Source of the DNA: Avimicrobium caecorum
Lineage (GTDB): Bacteria; Bacillota; Clostridia; Oscillospirales; Ruminococcaceae
Direction of reading: 5' to 3'
DNA length: 47,807 nucleotides
NCBI GenBank assembly: GCA_904394705.1
Contig: CAJFNJ010000020.1
Location: 1-47,807, forward strand
Numbering within the stretch: position 1 is the first letter of the stretch; every line of letters starts with the position of its first letter. This document shows, in pieces, positions 1-8,184 of this stretch. The notes below the pieces were generated by a model. That model was not told where the DNA came from. It did no database searches and was given only the letters and a program-made list of their open reading frames with translations. The translations under genes were made by a program, and so were the position numbers.

Positions 1-58
1 ACAAAAAGCGCACTTGTGCGTTGCCTGTAGTATTAGGGCTATGCCCGAAACGGAAATA

Positions 59-90
59 CCCCCCGCTTTGCGGGGGGATATTTATTTGTT
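59..90. terminator. Intrinsic terminator after the peroxiredoxin-like gene
   Basis: An eight-pair GC stem (59-66 with 70-77) encloses a TTT loop. Moderately T-rich flanks follow it in both directions, so it may work both ways. It lies 14 bp or more past the stop of the leftward gene ending at 104. The first 58 bases of the window hold two short hairpins (GCGCAC/GTGCG and GGGC/GCCC) and no gene that I can recognise. Confidence 0.7.
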
Positions 91-103
91 GTGTGTAAGA
101 CAG

Positions 104-634
104 TCAGCGCAGGCCGGCTTCTCTGGCTGCGTCTGCCAGCGAGGGCAGACCGGCAGGGGCATCTGCACGGAAGGCATAGCGGATCTCTCCGTCCGGGGCG
201 ATGACAAACAGCCCGGGGTACTGCAGGGGATTGCCCGAGTCCTCTCCATGCACCAGACCGGCTTCCTTGGCCTTGGCAACCGTTTCAGCGACAATGGGAT
301 TGCGCCCCAGTTCTTCCCGGTCGGCGGCGCTGCCCAGACCCAGAGCCTTGTAGAGTTCGCCCTCCACATCGCAGATCACCGGAACACCGTCAAAGCGGTC
401 CTGGAGCGAGCGGATGTAGGCGGGATAGGACTGTACGCCCACCACCAGGTCAAAGCCGGGGTTTTCCAGAGAGCGGTACTCCCGGATCAGATTGCCCAGC
501 TCATACTGGGAGAGGGTGCAGCCGAAGAACCGGTGCAGTGCCAGAACCAGCGGGCGGCTGCCCAGCAGGTCATAGAGATTCGATACATTGTCCCGGCCCA
601 CAATCTGGATCGGGAGATTCGGCAGTTTATTCAT
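104..634 (-). CDS. Peroxiredoxin-like (AhpC/TSA-type) protein
   Basis: This 176-residue cytosolic protein has a thioredoxin-like fold of the AhpC/TSA peroxiredoxin-like family. The core is the segment HRFFGCTLSQYELGNL, with Cys39 in the position of the peroxidatic or first CXXC cysteine, followed by a predicted strand DLVVGVQS and later LFVIAPDGEIRYAF, typical of the C-terminal part of the fold. The usual second cysteine three residues on is Ser here, so it is a 1-Cys or altered form. The start chosen is the ATG at 634 because GGAGG lies 8 nt upstream; the ATG at 649 has no such site. It is transcribed alone, from a promoter with a GTGAC-N3-GTCAC operator (712-752) shared with other redox genes in this window, which supports a role in peroxide or thiol defence. 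The exact substrate is unknown. Confidence 0.75.
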   Translation of the reverse strand: MNKLPNLPIQIVGRDNVSNLYDLLGSRPLVLALHRFFGCTLSQYELGNLIREYRSLENPGFDLVVGVQSYPAYIRSLQDRFDGVPVICDVEGELYKALGLGSAADREELGRNPIVAETVAKAKEAGLVHGEDSGNPLQYPGLFVIAPDGEIRYAFRADAPAGLPSLADAAREAGLR

Positions 635-711
635 AATGGGTTCCTCCATTCAAAAAGACAGGGTCAGCAGGGTTTTCCGGGCGGTGCGGCACCGCCGTTT
701 GAGTTGTCCCA

Positions 712-752
712 AGTATAGGCTTTTTGAAGGGGAAAGTCGGTGACTGAGTCAC
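712..752 (-). promoter_or_regulatory. Activator-type promoter with GTGAC-N3-GTCAC operator (peroxiredoxin-like gene)
   Basis: A perfect 13-bp palindrome, GTGACTCAGTCAC on the minus strand, lies at 740-752. The -10 box TATACT lies at 717-712. The palindrome centre (746) is 29 bp upstream of the first -10 base, about -41 from the expected start. The hexamer at the -35 position (CCGACT) does not resemble TTGACA, as expected for a promoter that needs a bound activator. The same arrangement recurs at 24134, 27892 and 28507. Confidence 0.7.
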
Positions 753-759
753 GGAGGGG

Positions 760-1614
760 TCAGATCCCCAGGGTGCCCAGCAGCAGGCCGGAGGCCGCGC
801 CGATGCCCCAGAGCAGCAGGAGTACCAGTAGGGTCTGGCGCAGGCTGCGGCTGGTGCGCAGCAGGGTGACCAGTCCCACACCGGTGGCGCTGCACAGCCC
901 TGCCAGGGCGGAGCTGAAGCGCAGGGTCCCCGAGAGATAGAGTTCGGTGAGCAGCACACTGGAGAAGCAGCCGGGGATCAGTCCCACCAGCGAGGCGATC
1001 ACCGGCTGGAAGGGGCCGGTCTGCTGCAGGAAGCCGGCAAACTGTTCTTCTCCCACCAGGGCGATGAGGATTCCGATGCCGGCACTGAACAGGAAGATAT
1101 AGACGAAGATCTGCAGCGTATGGGTGAGGGCTGCTATCCAGATGCCCTGTTCCTCCTCATGTTCCTCGTGGCAGTCCACGGCGGCCTTGCCGGTGAATCC
1201 ACCCCGGAGCGGGGCAGGCAGCAGCCGGGTCACCACCAGATCCAGCAGGAGCCCCACTGCCAGCGCAATGCACAGCTTGATGAGGATCAGCATTGCCAGC
1301 TCAGGCCAGCGCTCCGGCACAGCCAGCAGCATGGGAATGGCCTCATCGCTGGTGGCAATAAAGACAGCCATCAGGGTTCCCAGCGTGATGACCCCGCTGC
1401 CGTAAAGGCTGGCTGCCATGGCAGAGAATCCGCACTGGGGAATGGTGCCCAGCAATGCGCCCACAGCCGCGCCCCAGCGGCTGCCCTCCGCCAGCAGGGC
1501 TTCGATCCGGCTGCCCCGGGTGCGTTCAATCCATTCGATGAGCAGATAGGCCAGGTAGAGGAAGGGCAGCATTTTGACGCTGTCCAGCCCGGCATCCAGC
1601 AGTATATCCAGCAT
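760..1614 (-). CDS. Putative 10-TM heavy-metal (manganese) exporter, ArsP_2 family
   Basis: This is a 284-residue polytopic membrane protein. The sequence from MLDILLDAGLDSVKMLPFLYLAYLLIE through GTIPQCGFSAMAASLYGSG and FIATSDEAIPML resembles the putative manganese transporter / arsenic efflux (ArsP_2) family. The family is thought to export a divalent metal; I infer Mn from the family name only. A His/Glu-rich cytosolic stretch (DCHEEHEEEQG) sits between two hydrophobic halves and could bind metal. The start at 1614 has AGGAG about 8 nt upstream; a longer frame from 1671 crosses the preceding terminator and is less likely. It lies between the terminator of the PBP gene and the promoter of the peroxiredoxin-like gene. 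No yybP-ykoY riboswitch fits in the 112-bp gap upstream. Confidence 0.7.
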   Translation of the reverse strand: MLDILLDAGLDSVKMLPFLYLAYLLIEWIERTRGSRIEALLAEGSRWGAAVGALLGTIPQCGFSAMAASLYGSGVITLGTLMAVFIATSDEAIPMLLAVPERWPELAMLILIKLCIALAVGLLLDLVVTRLLPAPLRGGFTGKAAVDCHEEHEEEQGIWIAALTHTLQIFVYIFLFSAGIGILIALVGEEQFAGFLQQTGPFQPVIASLVGLIPGCFSSVLLTELYLSGTLRFSSALAGLCSATGVGLVTLLRTSRSLRQTLLVLLLLWGIGAASGLLLGTLGI

Positions 1615-1650
1615 AGTATCACTTCTCCTGTTGTTTATTCGTGCCATTCC

Positions 1651-1690
1651 GGCAAAAAGAACACCCCGCACCAGACAGGATGTTCTTTCA
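1651..1690 (-). terminator. Intrinsic terminator of the class A PBP gene
   Basis: On the minus strand AAAGAACA (1688-1681) pairs with TGTTCTTT (1663-1656), and the second arm runs into a T tract at 1658-1654. It begins 39 bp after the PBP stop codon. Confidence 0.75.
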
Positions 1691-1726
1691 AGGGTTCATG
1701 TTCAGTTTTGGGAAAGTCAGACAGGA

Positions 1727-3946
1727 TTATTCTTCGTCCTCATCGTCGCGGCTGCTGCGGCGATCGTCCTCCTCATCCTCGTCCTTCTTCTCGTCTTCGT
1801 CCTGATCCTGATCCTCCTCATCCTCGTCCTTCTTGTTGACATCGTGGTCGCCGTCACAGACAGGCGGGATATTGGAGGGTTTGTACCAGCCGGTGGCGGT
1901 GGTTTCACAGTCATCGCCAGCCAGGTCACCAGTGATGGTGCAGTACTCCAGAACCTCTACATCCGGGTCATCCTGGAACTGGACCACTGCCAGGTTCTGA
2001 TGGATCGGGCCCATGATGTTCTTGTAGATGATCGGCGGGGCGTAGGAGTAATAGCGGATCTGTTCGGGAATATCGTAGCCCAGCCAGCAGACGCCTACAT
2101 AATAGGGGGTTACACCGATGAACCACTGGTTGTTATCGTTATCCGAAGTACCGGTCTTACCGGCTACCGGCATGGCGCTGAACTTCGCAGTGGTACCGGT
2201 ACCATAGGTGCCGGTAGTAACGCCCTGGAGCAGGTGGTTGAGCACAGTGGCGCTCTCACTGGAGATTACCCGGTTGGAAATGGGGGTGTGTTCCAGGATC
2301 ACAGTGCCGTCAGCTGTCTCCACACGGGTGTAGGAATAGGGCTCGGTATAGATACCGCCGTTGCCGAAGATCTGATAGGCTCCGGCCATTGCCAGCGGGG
2401 TAACGCCATCGGTCATTTCACCCAGTGCCATGGGAGCCAGGTTGATGTCCGAAAGAACCCGGCCGTTTTCCGTACGGCTCTCCACCAGGGTGGAGATGCC
2501 CAGCTTGTTCTTCAGGAAGTTGAAGCTCACCTGCGGGGTGATGATCTGCTGCAGCTTGACCGGAATGGTGTTGGTCGAGCGCTGGATCGCGATATTGACG
2601 GTGATATTGCCCAGGTAGGAACCATAGAAGTTCACCGGCCAGGTGCGCTGTACACCGTTTTCTGTGATGGTAATGGGGGAATCCTCTACCAGTGAGGAGA
2701 AATGAATGATGTCATTTTCCACAGCCAGCGAATAGGATGCGATAGGCTTGATGGTAGAACCGGGGTGACGCACCGCGTCACGGGCACGGTTGAAGGTACG
2801 GGCACCGGTCTTGGTGCGGTCGGAACCGGCAATGGCCTTGATCTGACCATCCAGTCCCAGCACCACAAAGGCGCCTTCGGGATATTCCTCATTGATGACC
2901 GCCGGGAAGATGGTGGAATTGGTGTCCACATTGAAGGCCTTTTCCAGATAGTCCTGCATCTCCACATCACAGGTGGTGTAAACACGCAGACCGCTGTTGT
3001 AGAGCAGGTCATAGGCTTCCTCTTCGGTATAGCTCTTCTCGGCCTTGAGATCCTCCAGCACATCGCTGATTACCTGTTCGGTGAACCAGCTCCAGTCGGT
3101 ATAGGTGTTGACCTGACCGCCGGTATCCTCCGCGATCACCAGCTGGTAATTGGAGGCCTCCTCATATTCCTCATCGCTGAGGTATCCCTGTTCATGCATC
3201 AGATACAGACAGGTTTGGGTACGCTCTACCAGATTGTCGTAGTTGGTGAAGGGATTGTATTTGGTGGGGTTCTGGGTGATGGAAACAATCGAGGCACATT
3301 CTGCCACGTTGAGTTCGCTGACATCCTTCCCATAATAGAGGTTGGCGGCAGCCTGTACACCGGCAGTATTATTGCCAAGGCCGATGGTGTTGAGGTAGAC
3401 CTCCATGATCTGTTCCTTGGAATAATGCTTTTCCAGCTTCATGGCACGAAGGATTTCCTTGACCTTTCGGATAATGGAGAAATCGTCATCGTGTGTGACA
3501 TTCTTGACCACCTGCTGGGTAATGGTAGAACCGCCGGGGGTGCCCTCATAGATGGGGATCACCAGGTTGACAGCCGAGGCAATGGTGCGTTTCCAGTCCA
3601 CGCCCTGATGCTCCCGGAAGCGCTTGTCCTCCAGAGCAATGGCGGCGTTGACCATATCTTCGGGAATGTCATCATAATCCACCCAGATCCGGTTCACATC
3701 GCCATGCAGACGTTCCATTTCAATGTCGTTGCCATTGGCGTCCTTACCATAGAGAATGGTGGTATAGCTCATCTGGGCCGCGTCGAGATCCACCACCGGT
3801 TCATCGGCGATATACTTGAATATGTACACAGTCAGCGCACAGCCGATGACACAGGCAGCAATAATTCCCAGACACAGAGCAATTCCCAGATTGTACCATA
3901 CTTTCGGGAGCCGCTCCAGCCGGTTTGGTCTTGCGGATTTTGCCAT
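1727..3946 (-). CDS. Class A penicillin-binding protein (glycosyltransferase GT51 + transpeptidase)
   Basis: This 739-residue bifunctional enzyme polymerises and cross-links peptidoglycan on the outer face of the membrane. An N-terminal cytoplasmic segment and one TM helix (about residues 20-45) are followed by a GT51 domain with the catalytic Glu in ALEDKRFREHQG (near 107) and GGSTITQQ. The transpeptidase domain has STIK (about 396), STN (about 458) and KTGTS (about 596). The last 45 residues are almost only D, E, K and R, which is unusual and contains a 22-bp DNA direct repeat. The ATG at 3946 has AAAGGAG 12 nt upstream. An extended -10 promoter about 220 bp upstream implies a leader of about 210 nt. 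The gene is monocistronic, closed by the terminator at 1651-1690. Confidence 0.93.
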   Translation of the reverse strand: MAKSARPNRLERLPKVWYNLGIALCLGIIAACVIGCALTVYIFKYIADEPVVDLDAAQMSYTTILYGKDANGNDIEMERLHGDVNRIWVDYDDIPEDMVNAAIALEDKRFREHQGVDWKRTIASAVNLVIPIYEGTPGGSTITQQVVKNVTHDDDFSIIRKVKEILRAMKLEKHYSKEQIMEVYLNTIGLGNNTAGVQAAANLYYGKDVSELNVAECASIVSITQNPTKYNPFTNYDNLVERTQTCLYLMHEQGYLSDEEYEEASNYQLVIAEDTGGQVNTYTDWSWFTEQVISDVLEDLKAEKSYTEEEAYDLLYNSGLRVYTTCDVEMQDYLEKAFNVDTNSTIFPAVINEEYPEGAFVVLGLDGQIKAIAGSDRTKTGARTFNRARDAVRHPGSTIKPIASYSLAVENDIIHFSSLVEDSPITITENGVQRTWPVNFYGSYLGNITVNIAIQRSTNTIPVKLQQIITPQVSFNFLKNKLGISTLVESRTENGRVLSDINLAPMALGEMTDGVTPLAMAGAYQIFGNGGIYTEPYSYTRVETADGTVILEHTPISNRVISSESATVLNHLLQGVTTGTYGTGTTAKFSAMPVAGKTGTSDNDNNQWFIGVTPYYVGVCWLGYDIPEQIRYYSYAPPIIYKNIMGPIHQNLAVVQFQDDPDVEVLEYCTITGDLAGDDCETTATGWYKPSNIPPVCDGDHDVNKKDEDEEDQDQDEDEKKDEDEEDDRRSSRDDEDEE
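1768..1834. repeat. In-frame 22-bp direct repeat in the acidic tail of the PBP
   Basis: The same 22 bp occur at 1768-1789 and 1813-1834, 45 bp apart, a whole number of codons. They encode the K-K-D-E-D-E-E-D type units of the tail. Slippage between them would change tail length without breaking the frame. Confidence 0.8.
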
Positions 3947-4163
3947 GTTCAGAATCTACTCCTTTACAGGGATACCAGACAGGGCCTGCCCGGATATGAA
4001 AATACCAGGGATTTCCTGCCTGTACAGACCCGGGCACAACACTTCGGAAAAAGGCTGGAAAACAGCCGGTTCTGCCGGGTCAATCCAATCAAAAGCAGAC
4101 CGCTTTACGGCTCAGAATACCGGGGGTTCCGACTGAAATCCGACAAAGGGTCATGCTGAAGCT

Positions 4164-4169
4164 ATTATA
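4164..4169 (-). promoter_or_regulatory. Extended -10 promoter of the PBP gene
   Basis: Minus-strand TGCTATAAT is a TGn-extended -10 element. The -35 region is poor. With the gene start at 3946 this leaves about 210 nt of untranslated leader (3947-4157), in which I see no known riboswitch or strong structure. Confidence 0.55.
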
Positions 4170-4200
4170 GCACATAATTACATCAAAATGCTACAAAACT

Positions 4201-4230
4201 TTGAATATTCCCGGTTTCCGGCTGTATAAT
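4201..4230 (+). promoter_or_regulatory. Sigma-A promoter of the BofC-like gene
   Basis: TTGAAT (4201-4206) and a perfect TATAAT (4225-4230) are separated by 18 bp. The start of transcription should fall near 4237, about 88 nt before the gene. Confidence 0.65.
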
Positions 4231-4324
4231 CGCCGAAACCAGGCACAAAATACAGAAAAAGGCAGACAGAGCCTGTCCGGCATGGACAGGGGAGAGATCC
4301 GCCGGAAAGGGAGGCAAGAGATCC

Positions 4325-4672
4325 ATGGAAACACGCAAGGTCATTCTTTGCTGTGCAGCATCGGCAGCGGTATCGGCTCTGATCGCGGTGACAGCCACTG
4401 CCGCAGCCATCCGGGAAGAGGTACAGCCGCCGCAGCTGCCGGAACAGTCCCAGCCCCCGGCTGTGCAGCCGGAATCCCAGGACCATGAATATATCCTGGG
4501 GGAATGGGAAGGACGGCTGGCAGTATACCGGACCGGGGAATCAGAACCGGATTCGGTGCTGGATGTCTATCTTGGTCTGCTGCCGCCGGCAGATGCCCAG
4601 GCACTCCGGGAGGGAATCCCGGTGGAAGACCAGACTGAACTGGACCGCCGGCTGGAAGATTTTATGAGCTGA
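4325..4672 (+). CDS. BofC C-terminal-domain-like membrane-anchored protein
   Basis: This 115-residue protein has one N-terminal hydrophobic segment (residues about 5-28), a Pro/Gln-rich linker, and a C-terminal domain that begins YILGEWEGRLAVYR, continues DVYLGLLPPADAQALREGIPV and ends DRRLEDFMS. This pattern resembles the BofC C-terminal domain found in many clostridial proteins; BofC in Bacillus regulates pro-sigma-K processing through SpoIVB. Whether this small homologue has any sporulation role is unknown. A GGGAGG site lies 11 nt before the ATG. It stands alone behind its own promoter. Confidence 0.6.
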   Translation: METRKVILCCAASAAVSALIAVTATAAAIREEVQPPQLPEQSQPPAVQPESQDHEYILGEWEGRLAVYRTGESEPDSVLDVYLGLLPPADAQALREGIPVEDQTELDRRLEDFMS

Positions 4673-4765
4673 GAGGGAATGTCACCGGACTGTAACCGCT
4701 TTTTCATCAAAAAAGGCTGAAATATTTTATACAATATGCTATGATATGCGCAAAGGAGAGAGAAT

Positions 4766-5134
4766 ATGGATTTCAAATTCGCGCATAACAGTATCACGGT
4801 GCTGGATCTGGAGAGGAGCATCGCATTTTACCGGGAGGCGTTGGGGCTGCGGGAAGTATCCCGCCGGAAATCCCAGGACGGACAGGCTACGCTGGTGAGC
4901 CTGAGCGACGGACAGAGTGATGTAAAGCTCGAGCTGGTTGCCCATGAGGACCGGCTGAACCCTTACGACCTCGGCGAAAACGAAACACACATTGCCTTTA
5001 CCACCGAACATTTTGAAGAGGCCCGGGAACTGCATCAGCAGATGGACTGCATCTGCTATGAGAACCCCAAGAAGAACCTCTACTTCATCAATGATCCGGA
5101 CGGCTACTGGCTGGAGATCCTGCCCTGCTGCTGA
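4766..5134 (+). CDS. Glyoxalase I-type VOC family protein
   Basis: This 122-residue vicinal-oxygen-chelate protein is the usual length for a two-module glyoxalase. The four metal ligands of glyoxalase I can be placed at His7 (FAHNSITV), Glu56 (KLELV), His75 (ETHIAFTT) and Glu117 (YWLEI). It therefore probably isomerises a hemithioacetal of methylglyoxal or a related aldehyde in the cytosol. These bacteria may lack glutathione, so the thiol partner is uncertain. AAGGAGAG precedes the ATG. A TGC-extended -10 (TATGAT, about 4741-4746) lies upstream. The gene ends at a strong terminator shared with the convergent permease gene. Confidence 0.8.
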   Translation: MDFKFAHNSITVLDLERSIAFYREALGLREVSRRKSQDGQATLVSLSDGQSDVKLELVAHEDRLNPYDLGENETHIAFTTEHFEEARELHQQMDCICYENPKKNLYFINDPDGYWLEILPCC

Positions 5135-5152
5135 GTTCTGGCATAAAAAGAC

Positions 5153-5189
5153 CAAAGGCGTCTGCCCTGTGTGGGGCGGGCGCTTTTTT
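5153..5189 (+). terminator. Terminator after the glyoxalase gene
   Basis: AAAGGCGTCTGCCC and GGGCGGGCGCTTTTTT form an interrupted stem followed by six T. It lies in the space between two convergent genes. Confidence 0.75.
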
Positions 5190-5209
5190 GCTGCCCTGAA
5201 AAAGGAAAG

Positions 5210-6295
5210 TCAGCTGTCTGTGCCCTCCTTCCGGAACCAGGGCAGCTTCCCCTGGCAGCCCAGATCCCACAGGAACAGCACCGCTGCCGGGAGCAGCATG
5301 GCTCCCAGTGCCCCGCCCAGCCGCAGCCCGGCAAAGAGCGCCGCAGTGAGCACCAGCGGAGGCAGTCCGGCGCCGGCGCCCAGCAGCCGGGGTTCCAGGA
5401 TGGCCCGGAGCAGTTCGGCAGAGCCGAAGAGCAGCCAGAGCCCCACCCCCAGGGCAGCACGGCCCTGGCAGAGCTCCCAGAGCCCCCAGGGCAGCAGGAT
5501 CATGCCGCTGCCGATGAGCGGAAGCAGGTCCAGCAGGGTGATGGCAAAGGCCGCTGCCAACGGGTGCTCTACCCCCAGCAGCCACAGCCCGGCGGACAGC
5601 ACTGCCAGCAATACCAGTGAGAGGATCGCCCAGGCACGGAGCATCCGCAGCAGCACCCGGCTGCCGAAATAGCGCAGTTCCCCCAGAAGGGCAGTCAGCC
5701 CGGGCGGCACTTTGTCCCGGAGGAGTGTACAGAGCCGGGGATAGTCAGCAGCTACGCAGAAGCTGAGGATCACCGTGAATACACTGCCCAGCAACAGAGC
5801 GGGAAGCCTGGAGAGCCAGCGGGCAGTCAGGCTGGCAGCCCGGCTGGAAAGCCCCGAGAGCAGCCCGGGCAGGGAGCGCTCCAGCGCGGCGGCAGCCCAG
5901 TCCACCAGCGGCGCTGTGACCGGGGCATACCGTGCGGAGAACTCCTCCAGCCGGGGCAGGAGCAGCTCCAGGGCCGGAAGCAGGGAGGAATTCCAGAGCC
6001 GGGGCAGCTGTCGGAGGAGCTGTGCGCCCTGCCCGGCGGCCCAGGAGCCAGCGGCAGTCAGGCCGAGCCCCAGCAGCAGATAGAACAGCGCCATGGTTCC
6101 CACTGCCGCCAGCCGCCGGGGACAGCCGGTGTGCCGGGAGAGGGCTTCAGCCATCGGAGCCATCAGGGCAGCGAGGAGCAGCCCCAGGGTGAGCGGCGCA
6201 AAGAGCCCGGTCATCAGCCAGACCAGTCCGGCAGCCAGCAGCACGCCGGGCAGGATGCGCCGGAGCTGTCCCGGGGCATGGGTCGTCTGTTCCAT
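5210..6295 (-). CDS. AI-2E family permease (YtvI-like)
   Basis: This integral membrane protein of about 361 residues has the layout of the AI-2E/PerM family: two or three hydrophobic segments at the N terminus, an amphipathic Leu-rich middle (residues about 85-145), then a C-terminal membrane core with LLDLLPLIGSGMILLPWGLWEL, the best-kept family motif. In Clostridia such proteins are often named YtvI after a sporulation gene. Substrate and direction of transport are not known. The start is taken at 6295, which has GGAGG 7 nt upstream; an ATG two codons earlier is only 1 nt from that site. It is monocistronic and convergent with the glyoxalase gene. Confidence 0.75.
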   Translation of the reverse strand: MEQTTHAPGQLRRILPGVLLAAGLVWLMTGLFAPLTLGLLLAALMAPMAEALSRHTGCPRRLAAVGTMALFYLLLGLGLTAAGSWAAGQGAQLLRQLPRLWNSSLLPALELLLPRLEEFSARYAPVTAPLVDWAAAALERSLPGLLSGLSSRAASLTARWLSRLPALLLGSVFTVILSFCVAADYPRLCTLLRDKVPPGLTALLGELRYFGSRVLLRMLRAWAILSLVLLAVLSAGLWLLGVEHPLAAAFAITLLDLLPLIGSGMILLPWGLWELCQGRAALGVGLWLLFGSAELLRAILEPRLLGAGAGLPPLVLTAALFAGLRLGGALGAMLLPAAVLFLWDLGCQGKLPWFRKEGTDS

Positions 6296-6433
6296 CCGCA
6301 TTCCTCCCTCCCGATGAATCTGCTTTCAGTATACGGCAGTCCCCGCCGGGTTATGAGCCTTTTCCCGGGTTTCCGGTTTCAGGGGCTGTTTTTCAGCTGA
6401 TGACAGTTTTTTGTACTTTTTCAAAGTTTTGTC

Positions 6434-6462
6434 TTGCATTCTCTCATTTGTTATGGTATATT
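6434..6462 (+). promoter_or_regulatory. Promoter of the ACT-hom-thrB-lysC operon
   Basis: TTGCAT (6434-6439), a 17-bp spacer and TATATT (6457-6462). The leader to the first ATG is only about 37 nt, too short for a T-box or lysine riboswitch. Confidence 0.8.
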
Positions 6463-6504
6463 TGTGTTCATACGAAGCACAACAGTTTTTTGGAGGTGGA
6501 CGCA

Positions 6505-6942
6505 ATGGCGGAACAGAACAAGTTCCTGTTGGTAGATCTCTCGGTACTGCCGGAGGTTTTCACAAAGGTCGTGGAGGCCAAGCGCTATATGGCGCAGGGC
6601 AAGGCGAAAAGCTATTCCGACGCGGCTAAAATGGCTGGAATTTCCCGCAGCGCCTTTTATAAGTATAAGGATAAGGTATATCCCTACGAGAGCAATTCCC
6701 TCACCCGGGTGCTCACCCTTACGGTGACGCTGGTGGATGAGCCGGGTATTCTCTCCTCGCTCATCACCGGATTGTATCAGATCGGGGCAAACATCATCAC
6801 CATCAACCAGAATATCCCTGTGGACGGCGTGGCGCCGGTATCGGTATCGCTGCGCATCGACCGGGAACGGGGCGATGAAGATGTAGTCAGCCATGTGCGC
6901 CAGATCGCCGGCGTTGTGTCGGTGCGCACTGTCAACGCATAG
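6505..6942 (+). CDS. ACT domain-containing protein (PheB/UPF0735 family)
   Basis: This 145-residue cytosolic protein has an N-terminal region with a helix-turn-helix-like stretch (AKSYSDAAKMAGISRSAFYKYKD, given here in two overlapping parts: AKSYSDAAKMAG and GISRSAFYKYKD) and a C-terminal ACT domain that starts TLTVTLVDEPGILSSLI. ACT domains bind amino acids. The length and order match the PheB/UPF0735 family, first named in Bacillus next to pheA and thrB. TTGGAGGTGG lies 6 nt before the ATG. It is the first gene of an operon with hom, thrB and lysC, 18 bp before hom, which suggests that it senses threonine or a related amino acid. No regulatory target is proven for the family. Confidence 0.8.
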   Translation: MAEQNKFLLVDLSVLPEVFTKVVEAKRYMAQGKAKSYSDAAKMAGISRSAFYKYKDKVYPYESNSLTRVLTLTVTLVDEPGILSSLITGLYQIGANIITINQNIPVDGVAPVSVSLRIDRERGDEDVVSHVRQIAGVVSVRTVNA

Positions 6943-6960
6943 AGAAGGGGAGTTTTTACC

Positions 6961-8169
6961 ATGAAAATTGCTATCGCAGGTTATGGCGTCGTAGGACGCG
7001 GCACCCATGAGCTTCTGCTGATGAACCGGGACAAGATCGCTGCCCGGGCCGGCGAGGAGATCGAAGTGAAGTATGTGCTGGACCCCAAGCCCCTGGAGGG
7101 CACTCCGGCAGAGCAGCTCAGGGCATCGGGCATCGAGGAGATCCTGGCTGATCCGGAAGTGAAGCTGCTGGTGGAGGCCATCGGCGGCGTGGGCCCGGCT
7201 TATGAATATGTGAAGGCCGCACTGGAATCGGGCCGCAGTGTTGTGACCCCCAACAAGCAGCTGGTGGCGGAAAAGGGCGCCGAGCTCCTTGCCATCGCCA
7301 GGGAGAAGAATGTGGGCTTCCTGTTCGAAGCCAGTGTAGCGGGCGGTACTCCGGTGCTGCACCCCATCAGCCAGTGTCTCTGGGCCAATGACCTGGACCT
7401 GGCAGCGGGCATTCTCAACGGCACCACCAACTATATCCTCACCAAGATGGTGCAGGAGGGCGCCGGTTTTGAGGAGACCCTCCGGGAGGCCCAGCGTCTG
7501 GGCTATGCCGAGGCAGATCCCACCGCTGACATCGAGGGCATCGATGCCTGCCGCAAGGCGTGCATCCTGGCAGATCTGCTCTTTGGCAAGCATACCGACC
7601 CGAACAAGGTCTTTACCCAGGGCATTACCAGGATCACAGCCGCCGATGTGGAGGCAGCCGGTCTGTTGGGCTGCAATATCAAGCTCATCGGTCAGGCCCG
7701 CCGCATGGCAGACGGCAAGATCCTGTGCATGGTGACTCCGGCTCTGCTCCGGAAGGAACACTGCATGGCAGAGGTCAACGATGTATTCAACGCCGTGATG
7801 GTACATGGCAACGGCGTCGGCGATGTGATGTTCTACGGACGGGGCGCCGGTGATCTGCCCACCGCGTCGGCTGTGCTCTCGGATGTGATTGAGATCGTCC
7901 GGGGCGGCTGCCGGAATGCGGGCATCATCGGCTGGACTGACGAGGGCGACGCCCATCTGGCAGACCGCCGGGATTATGACATCCACGCTCTGGTGCGCAT
8001 CAAGGGCATGGACTTTGCGGCGGTGGAAAAGCTGTTCAAGGACTGCGAGCCCATTTGGGAGAAAGACGGCGAAACAGCTGCCCTGGTGTACAATGTGAAC
8101 GAAGGCGAGCTGGAAAAGATCCTGAGCGGACTGGATGCTGCCCCGTATATCCGTATGTTTGACTGCTGA
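6961..8169 (+). CDS. hom: Homoserine dehydrogenase
   Basis: This enzyme reduces aspartate semialdehyde to homoserine, the branch point to threonine and methionine. The 402-residue protein opens with the Rossmann motif GYGVVGRG, has the substrate region VAGGTPVLHPI and the signature AAGILNGTTNYILTKM, and the Asp-rich catalytic segment ADPTADIEGIDACRKA. After residue 350 there is a short region with an ACT-like pattern; the family's common length of about 430 suggests a slightly shortened regulatory end. GGGGAG precedes the ATG. It is followed by thrB after 15 bp. Confidence 0.95.
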   Translation: MKIAIAGYGVVGRGTHELLLMNRDKIAARAGEEIEVKYVLDPKPLEGTPAEQLRASGIEEILADPEVKLLVEAIGGVGPAYEYVKAALESGRSVVTPNKQLVAEKGAELLAIAREKNVGFLFEASVAGGTPVLHPISQCLWANDLDLAAGILNGTTNYILTKMVQEGAGFEETLREAQRLGYAEADPTADIEGIDACRKACILADLLFGKHTDPNKVFTQGITRITAADVEAAGLLGCNIKLIGQARRMADGKILCMVTPALLRKEHCMAEVNDVFNAVMVHGNGVGDVMFYGRGAGDLPTASAVLSDVIEIVRGGCRNAGIIGWTDEGDAHLADRRDYDIHALVRIKGMDFAAVEKLFKDCEPIWEKDGETAALVYNVNEGELEKILSGLDAAPYIRMFDC

Positions 8170-8184
8170 CAGGGGGCAAAAGGC

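Noticed and set aside
754..771. GGGG/CCCC hairpin at the end of the metal exporter gene as a terminator
   Set aside because: Only four pairs and no T tract on the minus strand; it lies next to the operator and is probably incidental.
1615..1726. yybP-ykoY manganese riboswitch in front of the metal exporter
   Set aside because: The 112-bp gap is largely taken by the PBP terminator and no yybP-ykoY core was seen.
1727..1840. Short tandem repeats as a possible CRISPR or intergenic repeat
   Set aside because: They are inside the PBP reading frame and encode its acidic tail; only two copies exist with no regular spacers.
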